Assembly: GCF_003970915.1 (NCBI RefSeq)
Contig: NZ_RXOF01000020.1
Coordinates: 62,001-126,000 of the forward strand
Direction: 5' to 3'
Source: Hymenobacter gummosus
GTDB taxonomy: Bacteria; Bacteroidota; Bacteroidia; Cytophagales; Hymenobacteraceae
DNA: 64,000 nucleotides
Positions within the stretch are counted from its first letter, which is position 1. The number at the start of each line of letters is the position of its first letter. Under the pieces are notes generated by a model that was given only the letters and a program-made list of their open reading frames with translations, was not told where the DNA came from and did no database searches. Of this stretch, positions 33,185-42,500 are shown one piece after another. The position numbers were made by a program, and so were the translations under genes.

Positions 33185-33777
33185 CCACGCCCCTCCTACC
33201 CATCGTCGGCCCCGATGCGCCCGCCCCGCGCTCTATCATCCGCATCCAGAAGGCCCGCATTAAAAACCAGCAGCTAACCTGCGAATTCACCGAACAGCGC
33301 ACCGACGACGCCCCGCCCCGCGCCTTCACCCTGGCCGCCCAGGAACAAGTTCACCCCGACCTTCTCCACGGGCTGGCCCAACTCGTCCCCCACCTCTGCC
33401 TGCTCACCGAGCAGTTGACCGAAACTCCCACGTACTGGCCCGACGACACCGGCACCCTCCCACCCCACTTCGAGGCCTTCACCCTCACCGGCTTCAGCGT
33501 CGGCAACGGTGGCCGCGGCGTCACCCTCATCGGCCAACGTCAACTCGCCGGCGGCAAGGTCCTCAACCTCACCAGCCCCTACGTCTCCTTCGACGACGAA
33601 CAGCCCGCCTACGCTTACGCCGGCCTGCTGGAGTCAGCCCTCGACGCCGTCCTTGCCGAGGTCGAAGCCGCCCTACGCGGCAAGTGCACGGAGTACCGCC
33701 AGCTCGACCTATTCGAGCCGACCGCCGAGCCCAACGCCGCTCTCATTCCCCTGATTCCCGTGCCGGCCCATGCATGA
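33181..33777 (+). CDS. Hypothetical phage-type early protein
   Basis: 198 residues from ATG 33181, overlapping the previous stop as ATGA. The sequence has IIRIQKARIKNQQLTCEFTEQ and FTLTGFSVGNGGRGVTLIGQRQ, suggesting a beta-rich domain. No motif is recognised. The location in a tightly overlapped early operon suggests a role in replication or recombination. An open frame begins at 33067, but that lead lies inside the upstream gene. Confidence 0.7.
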   Translation: MTTPLLPIVGPDAPAPRSIIRIQKARIKNQQLTCEFTEQRTDDAPPRAFTLAAQEQVHPDLLHGLAQLVPHLCLLTEQLTETPTYWPDDTGTLPPHFEAFTLTGFSVGNGGRGVTLIGQRQLAGGKVLNLTSPYVSFDDEQPAYAYAGLLESALDAVLAEVEAALRGKCTEYRQLDLFEPTAEPNAALIPLIPVPAHA

Positions 33778-34838
33778 ATTACATCCAACACACCCGCGCA
33801 GCCCACCAGCAGCTGGCCATGCAGCCCGCAGCTACCCCGCACCACGTCAGCTTGTATTGGGCCCTCTTCTTCGAGTGGAACGCCGCCCGTTTCCCCGCCG
33901 AGCTGCCACTCGACCATGCCGCTCTGATGCGGGCCGCCCACATCGGCAACGAGAAAACCTACCGCGCCGCCCTGCGCGACCTCACCGCCTGGCAGCTGCT
34001 CACCTACCAGCCCAGCCACACCCGCTACCAACCCAGCACCTGCCGGCTGGCCGACCTCTCTTCCTTCCCAAGCATCGGGGGCAAATCTGCTCCTGGTGCG
34101 CCCTTTTCATCGGAGGCAGAAGTGCCCGCACTGCCAGGCACCGGGGCCACTTCTGTCCCCGCAACGCCTGCCGCATCGGAGGCACAAGTGCCCGAACCGG
34201 CGCGGGCAGAACTGCCCCCCATGCCACCGACATCGGGGTCAGAAGTGCCCCAACACTCCTTGCATAGGAAAACAGCAGGTAATGGTAAACGCTCTACTAC
34301 AAAACCTACTCCCTTCGGTCGTAGTGATGCGCCGCACCCCGAAAAAAAAATAGGCCAGCCTGCGGCGCCCGAGGACGACGAGCTTTCAGGGATAGATATT
34401 CTGCCAGCGGACAATCAGTCCGCCGGCCCTCCCCGGCCACGCGGCCAGGGCGCCCACGCCGCCACCATCCGCCAGGCCGCGGCAGCACCTCGGCCCGGCC
34501 GGCCGCCGCGCACGGAAATCACCTTCGCCGAGTCCGAATACGCCGACGTGGAGAAGTTCATCCAGGCTTTCGCGGGCACCGATTACGCCCTAGCCGACCT
34601 GCGCCTCTACCACGAGAAAGTGCGACTCTGGCGCGACCGAAAAACCGGCGAGCCGCCCCGCCGCCGCGACTGGCTGGCCACTGCCCAGCGCTTCATGCTC
34701 AACGACGCCCATGACAACCGCCTCAAACTCGCTCCCCCAACCCCGCCCCACGGGGCACCTGCCGGCCCCGGCGGGCCACAGCCCGGCAGCACAATTGATG
34801 CGCTATACGACCAGTTCTACCCTCGGCGCCCTGGTTAG
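33774..34838 (+). CDS. Replication-initiator-like protein with internal DNA repeats
   Basis: 354 residues, coupled to the previous gene by ATGA. Residues 1-95 look like a winged-helix region (HHVSLYWALFFEWNAARFP, IGNEKTYRAALRDLTAW), in the plan of phage replication initiators and DnaD-like proteins. Residues 100-250 are a Pro/Ala/Ser-rich linker that contains iteron-like DNA repeats. The C-terminal part (TFAESEYADVEKFIQAF to DWLATAQRFML) is helical and resembles the tail of phage O/DnaT-like proteins. Its place and internal repeats suggest an initiator carrying its own origin, as in lambda O. No enzymatic motif is seen. Confidence 0.7.
   Translation: MNYIQHTRAAHQQLAMQPAATPHHVSLYWALFFEWNAARFPAELPLDHAALMRAAHIGNEKTYRAALRDLTAWQLLTYQPSHTRYQPSTCRLADLSSFPSIGGKSAPGAPFSSEAEVPALPGTGATSVPATPAASEAQVPEPARAELPPMPPTSGSEVPQHSLHRKTAGNGKRSTTKPTPFGRSDAPHPEKKIGQPAAPEDDELSGIDILPADNQSAGPPRPRGQGAHAATIRQAAAAPRPGRPPRTEITFAESEYADVEKFIQAFAGTDYALADLRLYHEKVRLWRDRKTGEPPRRRDWLATAQRFMLNDAHDNRLKLAPPTPPHGAPAGPGGPQPGSTIDALYDQFYPRRPG
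34072..34251 (+). repeat. Iteron-like repeats inside the initiator gene
   Basis: CATCGGAGGCAGAAGTGCCC and close variants occur at 34108-34128, 34174-34194 and 34231-34251. A degenerate copy is at 34073-34093, a half copy at 34205-34219, and an inverted partial copy at 34143-34162. The degenerate copy at 34073 is in a different reading frame from the others and one copy is inverted, so the conservation is at DNA level. It is a candidate replication origin of the element. Confidence 0.6.
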
Positions 34839-35559
34839 CCAACCCACTTCCGAGGCCACGGCCATCCTCGTTGCCCAGCTGAGCGCCGGCCTCACCATGG
34901 AGCAGGCTGCCGCCGCGCCCAAGCTGTTCAAGCTGATGCGCGACTACGGCGAGGACGAAATTCGCAAGCTGCTGGCCGTCATCCTCCGCGCCTTCGTCGA
35001 CTCCGTGCGCGTGCCCGACAAGCCCACTCCCGCCGACGTTCTGGACCTGGCCGATACCCTACTCCAGACCTACTCTCACGACTCCCTGCGCGACATCGTG
35101 CTGGCCCTCAAACAAGCCCGCACCGGCGGCACCATCTTCTACCAAGCCCTCGACCCTGCCACCATCTACGGATTGCTCCGCGCCTACTTCGAGCGCAAAG
35201 CCGCATTCCTCGAACAGCGCCACCTCGACCAAAAGGCCCGCAGCACCAGCGCCGAGCAGAGCGCCATAGCCCACCTGCAGCAAGCAGCCCCGCACCTGCT
35301 GGCCGGCATCGGCCGCCAGCTCCCGCCCGACCACCCCAACCTCGAGCACCTGCGCCAACGCCTCACCGTCATCAACCTCAAGGAGAAGCGCGGCCTGCTC
35401 CCGCCCGACCAGGCCCAGCAGCTGCGAGACGAAACCCACGCTGCTGCCCAGCGCCGCCCCCGCCCCGATTGGCAACCGAGCCCCGAAGCCCAAAAGCTCA
35501 TCGACGCCCGCCACCGCGCCGAAGACCGCCGTCTGGCTGTTAAGTATGGCTGCACGTGA
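34798..35559 (+). CDS. Hypothetical helical protein of the replication module
   Basis: 253 residues from ATG 34798, overlapping the initiator-like gene by 41 bases; a longer frame from 34711 is possible. It is mostly helical: LTMEQAAAAPKLFKLMRDYG, ADVLDLADTLLQTYSHDSL, FERKAAFLEQRHL. No catalytic motif is seen. The position after an initiator suggests a helicase loader or replisome accessory, but that is only context. Its stop lies 5 bases from the stop of the convergent helicase gene. Confidence 0.7.
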   Translation: MRYTTSSTLGALVSQPTSEATAILVAQLSAGLTMEQAAAAPKLFKLMRDYGEDEIRKLLAVILRAFVDSVRVPDKPTPADVLDLADTLLQTYSHDSLRDIVLALKQARTGGTIFYQALDPATIYGLLRAYFERKAAFLEQRHLDQKARSTSAEQSAIAHLQQAAPHLLAGIGRQLPPDHPNLEHLRQRLTVINLKEKRGLLPPDQAQQLRDETHAAAQRRPRPDWQPSPEAQKLIDARHRAEDRRLAVKYGCT

Positions 35560-35564
35560 TGAGG

Positions 35565-38500
35565 TTACTGCTCCTTGTAGTAGCCGGCAAAATCTACCAC
35601 GTAGATATAGCCACGTGCTACGGCGTTGGCATTCCATTTCGCAGTCCAATTGGTACCGTATTCTTGGTCGAAGCGGACCGACTCTTGGTAGGTATAGTAG
35701 TTGATGGCCGCCACCGCTAAGCCGTGAAGCTCCTCCGACGCGGGAATTGCGTTAAAGGCTTTCGAGCTCAACTTACCGACTTGGTTACCATTAAAAAGCA
35801 ACTGCCATTCAGACCAGCTCTTAACATAATAGGACTTATGCACCTGAACTACCTGGACTGGTGCACCTAGCTTCACTTGCTCGTGAATAAACCGATGCGT
35901 TGCGTCCGATTGCCCGGTGAAGGCGAGAAACAGTTTGTTACCTCCCGGTTTAATAATTCGGCCAAGTCGCTGCTCCTTGTTCGCTAGTTGATACGGAGTT
36001 CCAGCTATTACCGCCGCTTCCCGGTCAAACAGAATGGCCGCCAGCCGGTAGCGGGCCCGCGTATAGGCCACATACAGAAGCCGGCGCTCCTCGCCAACCA
36101 TCTCTTCCCATGCGGCTGAATTCTCTGGGTCTGCTGCCTTCATAGGAAAGTCGGTGAAAGAGGGCGGTAGTAGCACGGCGTCGAACTCCAAGCCTTTCAC
36201 TTTGTGCATGGTAGTGAGTACCACCTCCCGTCGTGAGTGCTCCGGCACCAGCTCCGACATATGTTTCTCGTACAGCTTCATGAAATGGCCATCGTCTCGG
36301 CGGGCCATATCGTTGATGAACTCAAGCAAGTCGCCTTGCGTGGCTTCTTCTTCTAGCTCCACCCGATACTCCCGCACCAGGCAATGCGCCAAGTGAATCA
36401 GGTACTCATCCCATACACCTTGGTATTGCTGCAAAATCAGCTTCTTATGCTCAGCAAACTCTGCTAGGTAGTTGGGGCCCAGCGGTGCTTGCGGATTCTC
36501 ACGGTAGGGCGCCAGCAGGTGGTAAAACTCACGCGAAGTAACCGGGGAATTGGATGCACCCTGAATGCGCAAGGCCACGTCGGGTGGTAGCCGGCGGGCT
36601 TGCAGCTCGTTAAAGGCCCGAAATACTTCGTCGTTGGAACGCACCATCACGGCTACCTGCCGATACCGCTTGCCCGGCTCGTATTCTGGCTCCTGCAGCA
36701 AAGCATCCAGTTTGTCTTTCCAATCAACTCTCGTGTCGCGAAAGCGGAGCAGTTCGCAGTAAGCCCACGGGCGGGCGGGTTGCCGCAGCGGCTGGAGTGC
36801 AGGAATGCCAAACTCGTTGGCGTTGTCGGCTAATAATTGCGCCGCTGCCGTGAGAATATCCGGGTAAGAACGGTAGTTATTGCTGAGGTAGAGTAGCTTG
36901 GGGCTGTATAGGCGTTCAAACTCCTGGTAGTACGGATACGGGTTCATGGGCTGCCCTTTATCCGCCCGCTGATAGCCGTAGATGCTTTGGTTCGGGTCGC
37001 CAATAACGCATAGCTTAACCGACTCCGGCGGCGCTACTTTCACCAGCATATCCAGGCGTTCGGTGGTGATGTCCTGAAACTCGTCCACGAACACGTATTC
37101 GATTGGTCCCAGCTCCTTGCTAATCAGTAATGGATTGCGTGCCAGGGTGGCGGTGAGCGTACTCACCCACTCCTCCAACTTCACCTCTTCCAGCTCTTTG
37201 CCCAAACAGCGCCGGCACAACCCATCGAAGGTGTACACGTGCAGCCGTTTAATCAGCTGGCCATAGCCCAGCGAGCGAAACAGCGTGCTCAGGCGGTCCT
37301 TCAGCTCCACCACCACGGCGCGGTTGTAGGCCAGCACCAGAATCCGGTCGGGCTGAATGGTGTTTTTCTGAATCAACCGGGCCACACGTAGCGTCAGGGT
37401 GTGCGTTTTGCCGCTGCCAGGTCCGGCAATTACCTGTAGATTCTCAGTGAGCGGGGCATCGTACACGCGGCGCTGCTCCTCACTCAACTTCGCTTCGGCC
37501 TCGCGCAGGGCTTCTTGGCGGAATGCTTTCAGCGTATCGTGGGCATCCCCTAGGTGGTCCACCAAGAGCCCTACCAGGTCGGCGCTACCCTCGCAGGCAA
37601 AATACTTCTTGATGAAAGTGTCTTGCTGCGCTTGAGGCATAGCGGCTAGGCACTCCAGGGCCAGCAGCCGCAATTTCCGCAGTTCCGCTCCCTCCAGAAA
37701 CTGCTGGTGAATCCGGTAGTCGGGCGAGTTTTCATCTTCGTGGGCCAGCTCCTCCGTGCTGCTCAGGTACAACTCGATGCCCATAGGCAAAAAACTGCCG
37801 CTACCTTTCAGGTATCCCAGCGCGCGGGCCAGGAACAAGAGCCGGTCAAGGTAGTCTGGTCCTTCCGCTTCCAGCTCCAGCGCCACCACTAAGTCGGCGT
37901 AGTTAAAGACCGGGGTCTGGTTGCTGTGGCTGGCCACGTACCGCAGCAGCGCCAGCAGCCGTTGTTTTAGCCGGACCAGGGGCTGGCGCCACTGCGTATC
38001 TTGGCGGTTGCCATTGTAAATGAGCTGTACCACCCCTGGTTCCGCGCCTTGGTCGCGCACATTCTGTACCGACTGCAGACGGGTATTGGGTAATAGCCGC
38101 ACCAGCTTCAGCGCAAATTTGGCCCGCTTGTCGTGCCAGTCTTCCCGTAGCTCGCGCACCGCCGTGGTTGGCTCCACCGGCTTATTTTTTTTGAGCGGTT
38201 GCCAATACACGTGCTCCGGCATTAGGTGTTCGTCGGCCACCTCCCGGATCATGCGGTCCAGCTCGTCGCCGCTGAGCTGGCGCTGCGTTTGGGGAGCAAT
38301 GGGGGCTATCAGCCGTTCGGCCAGCAAAAAAACTGCCTCAACCAGGGGCAGCGGCACGGAATAGTGATTCGAGGCTGGAGGCGGCCAGACGCCAGCCTTC
38401 ATTTCCCGACGTTGGGCTGTAGCGGATGCCTCGTTGTTTCTGGCCAGCCAAGCATTGAGTTCCTGCTGGCGCAGTTCGGTCGACTCCAGCCGCAGCTGCC

Positions 38501-39506
38501 GGTCGATAGACAGCGCCTTTATCTTTTGGGCCAGAAATAGAAAGCGAAAAAGCTCACGGTGGCTTTTCTTACCAGCCATTGCTTTGAGTTCTTCCATCGG
38601 CATACTCACCGCGCCGGCTTCCTGATAGCGCGACTTCCGCAGCTCGCCGAGGAACGCCTGCATCGCGCTGCGCTCCTGCTCGTCCTTGATGAGCAGATAG
38701 TTGGGCATTTCCAGCAGTATCAGCGGCAGAAAAGCGGGCGTAAACAGCCCCAGCCGAATGCGCCCCAGCTGCTCCAACCAATGCAAGGCTAGCCGGAAGC
38801 GCACGTCGCCGTCGTCTTTTTCCCCTTCGTCGGTCTGCCACAGGTCTAGCGGAAGGGCCAGCGGCTGCTCGCGCAAAGAATCTAATGGGCAATACTTAAC
38901 AGCATAGCGGTGAATCTGCTGCTGGGTTTTCAGCACGTACTCCCAGCTCAAGGCCGACTTATGCTGCAAGTCTCGTAACAACTGAAAATCTCGCCCGGTC
39001 AGCACGCACAACGTACGGATGGGATTGTCGGCGGAAAATTTAGCGGCCTGCAGCGCAGCAGTGTTGCGACCGGCCCGGCCCACCTCCTGCAAAAAATCCT
39101 CGAAGGCTGACGAAGGCCCCAGGTGGTACACGTAGTGGATATTCTTGATATCCATACCCATGCCGAAGGCCTTGGTGGCCACCAGCACCACGGTGCGGCC
39201 TTGCTGGTAGGCATGGTATTTACGTTCCCGGTCAAAGCCATCCAGCCCCGCGTGAAAGTAGTCCACCTGTTCAGCCCAGGCCAGCCCCAGCTCGGCGGCT
39301 AGCTCCCCGAGCTGGGCGGCTGCTTCCTCGGCCTGGCGGCGGGTTCGCACAAACACCAGCACCCGGCTCTTACCAGCATCGAAAGCTTGGCTGCGCAAAT
39401 CACGCAGCACGGCTTCCAGTCGCTGGCTGTCATCTTTTACCCGCTCAAAACGCATGCGGATATGCTCCCGCACCGGATTATAAGCCAATTCACCAATGCG
39501 CTTCAT
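35565..39506 (-). CDS. RecQ-type helicase C-lobe fused to UvrD/Rep helicase
   Basis: 1313 residues. The first 160 are a stand-alone HELICc lobe: VLVFVRTRRQAEEAA, then VATKAFGMGMDIKNI and FLQEVGRAGRN (motifs IV-VI), without a DEAD lobe in the same chain. Residues 160-660 have no known motif. An SF1A helicase follows, with Walker A VIAGPGSGKTHTL (about 693-701), VFVDEFQDITTERL (about 807), IGDPNQSIYGYQRAD, LTTMHKVKGLEFDAVLLP and LLYVAYTRARYRLA. The last 130 residues are unassigned. It starts at ATG 39506, sharing one base with the upstream TAA (TAATG), so the missing helicase lobe is supplied by the upstream gene. A defence or DNA-repair role is inference. Confidence 0.85.
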   Translation of the reverse strand: MKRIGELAYNPVREHIRMRFERVKDDSQRLEAVLRDLRSQAFDAGKSRVLVFVRTRRQAEEAAAQLGELAAELGLAWAEQVDYFHAGLDGFDRERKYHAYQQGRTVVLVATKAFGMGMDIKNIHYVYHLGPSSAFEDFLQEVGRAGRNTAALQAAKFSADNPIRTLCVLTGRDFQLLRDLQHKSALSWEYVLKTQQQIHRYAVKYCPLDSLREQPLALPLDLWQTDEGEKDDGDVRFRLALHWLEQLGRIRLGLFTPAFLPLILLEMPNYLLIKDEQERSAMQAFLGELRKSRYQEAGAVSMPMEELKAMAGKKSHRELFRFLFLAQKIKALSIDRQLRLESTELRQQELNAWLARNNEASATAQRREMKAGVWPPPASNHYSVPLPLVEAVFLLAERLIAPIAPQTQRQLSGDELDRMIREVADEHLMPEHVYWQPLKKNKPVEPTTAVRELREDWHDKRAKFALKLVRLLPNTRLQSVQNVRDQGAEPGVVQLIYNGNRQDTQWRQPLVRLKQRLLALLRYVASHSNQTPVFNYADLVVALELEAEGPDYLDRLLFLARALGYLKGSGSFLPMGIELYLSSTEELAHEDENSPDYRIHQQFLEGAELRKLRLLALECLAAMPQAQQDTFIKKYFACEGSADLVGLLVDHLGDAHDTLKAFRQEALREAEAKLSEEQRRVYDAPLTENLQVIAGPGSGKTHTLTLRVARLIQKNTIQPDRILVLAYNRAVVVELKDRLSTLFRSLGYGQLIKRLHVYTFDGLCRRCLGKELEEVKLEEWVSTLTATLARNPLLISKELGPIEYVFVDEFQDITTERLDMLVKVAPPESVKLCVIGDPNQSIYGYQRADKGQPMNPYPYYQEFERLYSPKLLYLSNNYRSYPDILTAAAQLLADNANEFGIPALQPLRQPARPWAYCELLRFRDTRVDWKDKLDALLQEPEYEPGKRYRQVAVMVRSNDEVFRAFNELQARRLPPDVALRIQGASNSPVTSREFYHLLAPYRENPQAPLGPNYLAEFAEHKKLILQQYQGVWDEYLIHLAHCLVREYRVELEEEATQGDLLEFINDMARRDDGHFMKLYEKHMSELVPEHSRREVVLTTMHKVKGLEFDAVLLPPSFTDFPMKAADPENSAAWEEMVGEERRLLYVAYTRARYRLAAILFDREAAVIAGTPYQLANKEQRLGRIIKPGGNKLFLAFTGQSDATHRFIHEQVKLGAPVQVVQVHKSYYVKSWSEWQLLFNGNQVGKLSSKAFNAIPASEELHGLAVAAINYYTYQESVRFDQEYGTNWTAKWNANAVARGYIYVVDFAGYYKEQ

Positions 39507-42500
39507 TACTCAAACAGCTGCGTAAATTCCTGGTAAATTTTTTCGGACACAGTGGCCGAGAACAGCAGCACCGGAAACCGGCGCGGACAGGCTTCCCGGT
39601 AGCGCTGCACGGCTTGCGCCGAGTACAGGTAATCGGGCCGGAACTCGTGCCCCCACTGCGACACGCAGTGGGCCTCGTCGTACACGGCGTACTCCAGCCC
39701 CTGGTCGCTGTGAAAGCGTTGCAGGAAAGCTTTGGTAAAAGCGCCGCTCCGGAACCGCTCAGGGGTGATAAACAGCAGGGATATTTCGCCGCCCGACAAG
39801 CGCCGGTAAATCTGCGGCAGCTCGTCGCGGTTGTCCTGGTTGATGTACTCCACGCTGCTGTAAAAGCCCAGCTTCCACAAGGCATTTACCTGGTCTTCCA
39901 TTAGTGCCTTCAAGGGGGTCACCACAATGGTCAATCGGTTGTAGAGTGCACTGCGGTACAGGGCCGGCGCCTGAAACAGCAAGGATTTGCCCCCGCCCGT
40001 TGGCAACGACACCAACAGGTCAGTTTGCGCCGGTAAAATTTCATCCAGGTAGGGCTTCTGGTGGTCGTACCACGGATTGCCAGCTAAGAACACTCTACTC
40101 AAGAGGTCTTTGGCCTCTTCCACATCCAGCGCCATATCCTGCTCGGGCCTGGCACTAAGCAATACTTCATCCAAGCGTTGGGCGGCCGTCAGATACTCGG
40201 CCTCCGTGGTCCAGGGTAGGTCTGCGAGCTGCGCATGCATGTGCCAGGCTTGCTCCAAGGCCGGAAAATCGCCCAACCGCGGGTCTAGTAGCCATAGCCG
40301 GTGGTCGGCGTGGCTGTCCAGCATTTGCGCGCGGAGCTGCTGCACCCGCGGCCATTGCAGCCGCAGCAGAAAGAACATGTCCCGCTCCAGGACGCTTTCC
40401 ACCCCTGAGGCATCCAACGGGCCCGTGGGCAATTCGGCGGGTTCCGCTTCATTGGCGAAGGAGCGAGCTTGGCGCTGCGTGCGGTCGAACAACGCCGAGC
40501 CCTGGGCCAGGTAGTAGTTTTCAAGTAGGTTAAAACCTTCCAGCACCAGTTGCAATGGCCCTAGGTAGTTGGCCGCCAGCACCGCCGCCGCCTGGCTGGC
40601 AGACACCAGCAGCAGACGGCGGCCCGAGCGGTGCTGGTGCAGCAACTCCAGGCGGCGGCCCAGCGCGGCCTCGCGGCCAGGTACATACAAGCCCTGCCCT
40701 CGGAAGTAAGCCTCCAGGGGCTCCAACTCTTCAGGCCGCTGCACCAGCAATACCAACGGCGCGCCTCCGCGGCGCAGAATTTCCAGCACCAGCGCCGCCT
40801 GCAACAGCCAGTAACGCGAGCGGTAAATGGTTTCCGGATTGAAGGGCGTCAGCCCCAGGCGCTGCTGCAGCCGGCGCTGCTCCAGCCCTAGGCAGCTTAC
40901 CTGGCTGCGCGGGAAAGTCCGTTCGGCGCTGCTGATGGTGTGTATTTGCTCTGGATGCAAACCCGCCAGCAGCTGGGCCTCCCAATTAAAACTACCCCAC
41001 ACGCGGTATTGCCCGTACTGATGCTTCTCCAGCCACAGATTCGTGTAGTCGGCCGGTACCCTGGCTCCCAAGGCGGCAGCTTGTTCCTGGGTCAGGGCCA
41101 CAAAGCTCTGCCCGCCCGAAAACTTTATCCAGGCCGGTCGTGCTTCCGGGTGAGCTAGCAGCGCCGCCGTATCCAACTCCAGGAGCAGCTGCTGCCGCCC
41201 CAGCGTAATCAGGTCTGGCTCCACTACCACCACATCCATCATTGCCCGTTCGGCGGCCTCGCCTGCCTGGGCCCGCCACTGCTCCGCCGAGAGGCATATA
41301 CGCAGCCCTGGCTGCCATTCGAGCGCTGCGGGCGGCAGCCGGTAGGTGCCAAAATCCACCACCGACGCCAGCCGTTGCCGCAGGGCCGGGGCCATGCTGG
41401 CGGGGGTGGGTGCCAGGCCCGCACGGCGGCAGTATGCCCACCAGCACCAAGCCAAGGCCCGCTCTACCGGGTGCTCAGCCAGCCCAGTGCTTATCACGTC
41501 CGCCCGAAGTGCGCGGTAGTCCGGGGCGGTGCTGGCGTCTTCCCAGAACCGGATGCCGGCCTCGCTACCTACCTCTGGCCATAGCTCCACCGGAGCCAGC
41601 ACCAGCGTGATGGGCCGCCGACAAGCCGCCAGCTGCTGGCGAAGCAGTTCCTGCCGGGCCGAAGCAGTTGGTTGCGGCCGCAAGCCCTCGTCGGCTTCGG
41701 CCCGCAGGTGCTCTGCTGCGTGCCAGCGCAACGGTGGCTGCTCGCGCAACTGCTGCAGCCGGGCCACGGTGGCCGGCCCAAACAGCGGCTGCACCACTTC
41801 CCACTCGGGTTCTGGCAGTAGCTGTAGGCGGTACACCTGGTTTACCAGCAGGCGCAAGGCCAGCTCCGCATCAGCCTGGGCCCGGTGTGCCGTGCGCAAG
41901 GCGAAGGTGCGCCGGGCCGGCTGCAAGGCCATTTCCACTAGCAGTGTATCCCATAGCTGTGCCGGGGGCAGCGTCACCTCGCGGGCGGCCAGCACCGGCG
42001 CGTCGAAGCCGGCCACGTTGTGGCCCACCAGCAGGCATGCCGGGTCGCTGCTGACGTAGGCCGCCAGCTGGGCCACGGCGGCATCCACGGCTTCGTCGCC
42101 GGCCCCCGTGCACCAGCCGCCGGGCCGGCCCCAGGCTATTTCGTGGATGACTTCCCGGTCGCTTTCCAGGTCCAGGCCCAGCGCCTGGAGCGTGTGCAGT
42201 ACGTGCGCATCGGCCAGCTGCTGCACCCGCGCCTGCAGCTCCGGGGCGGCATCCGGCTCCAGGTAGTGGCCCACGGCCAGCAGCTCTTCATCGGTAAGCA
42301 GGCTGGCTATGCGGCCCTGGGCGGCAGCGGGCAAGTGCCCAAACTGCGCCAGGGCTTCGGCCCGAGGCAGCGCTTCCCACTCTCCGGCCAGCCATAGCTC
42401 CAGCTGGGCAGCGGGTGGCAATGCTTCCTGCAGCCAGTGTTCCAACTGAGCACCTACTTCCCCAATGCCCAGGCGGGCTACTTCCCTGGTCTCGCAAAAT

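Noticed and set aside
34072-34251. CRISPR array
   Set aside because: Units are few, unevenly spaced, partly inverted and lie inside a coding gene.
39506-39506. Helicase split as a simple sequencing frameshift
   Set aside because: The stop and start form a clean TAATG coupling signal and the second frame begins with its own ATG at the lobe border; not excluded, but less likely than a true gene boundary.
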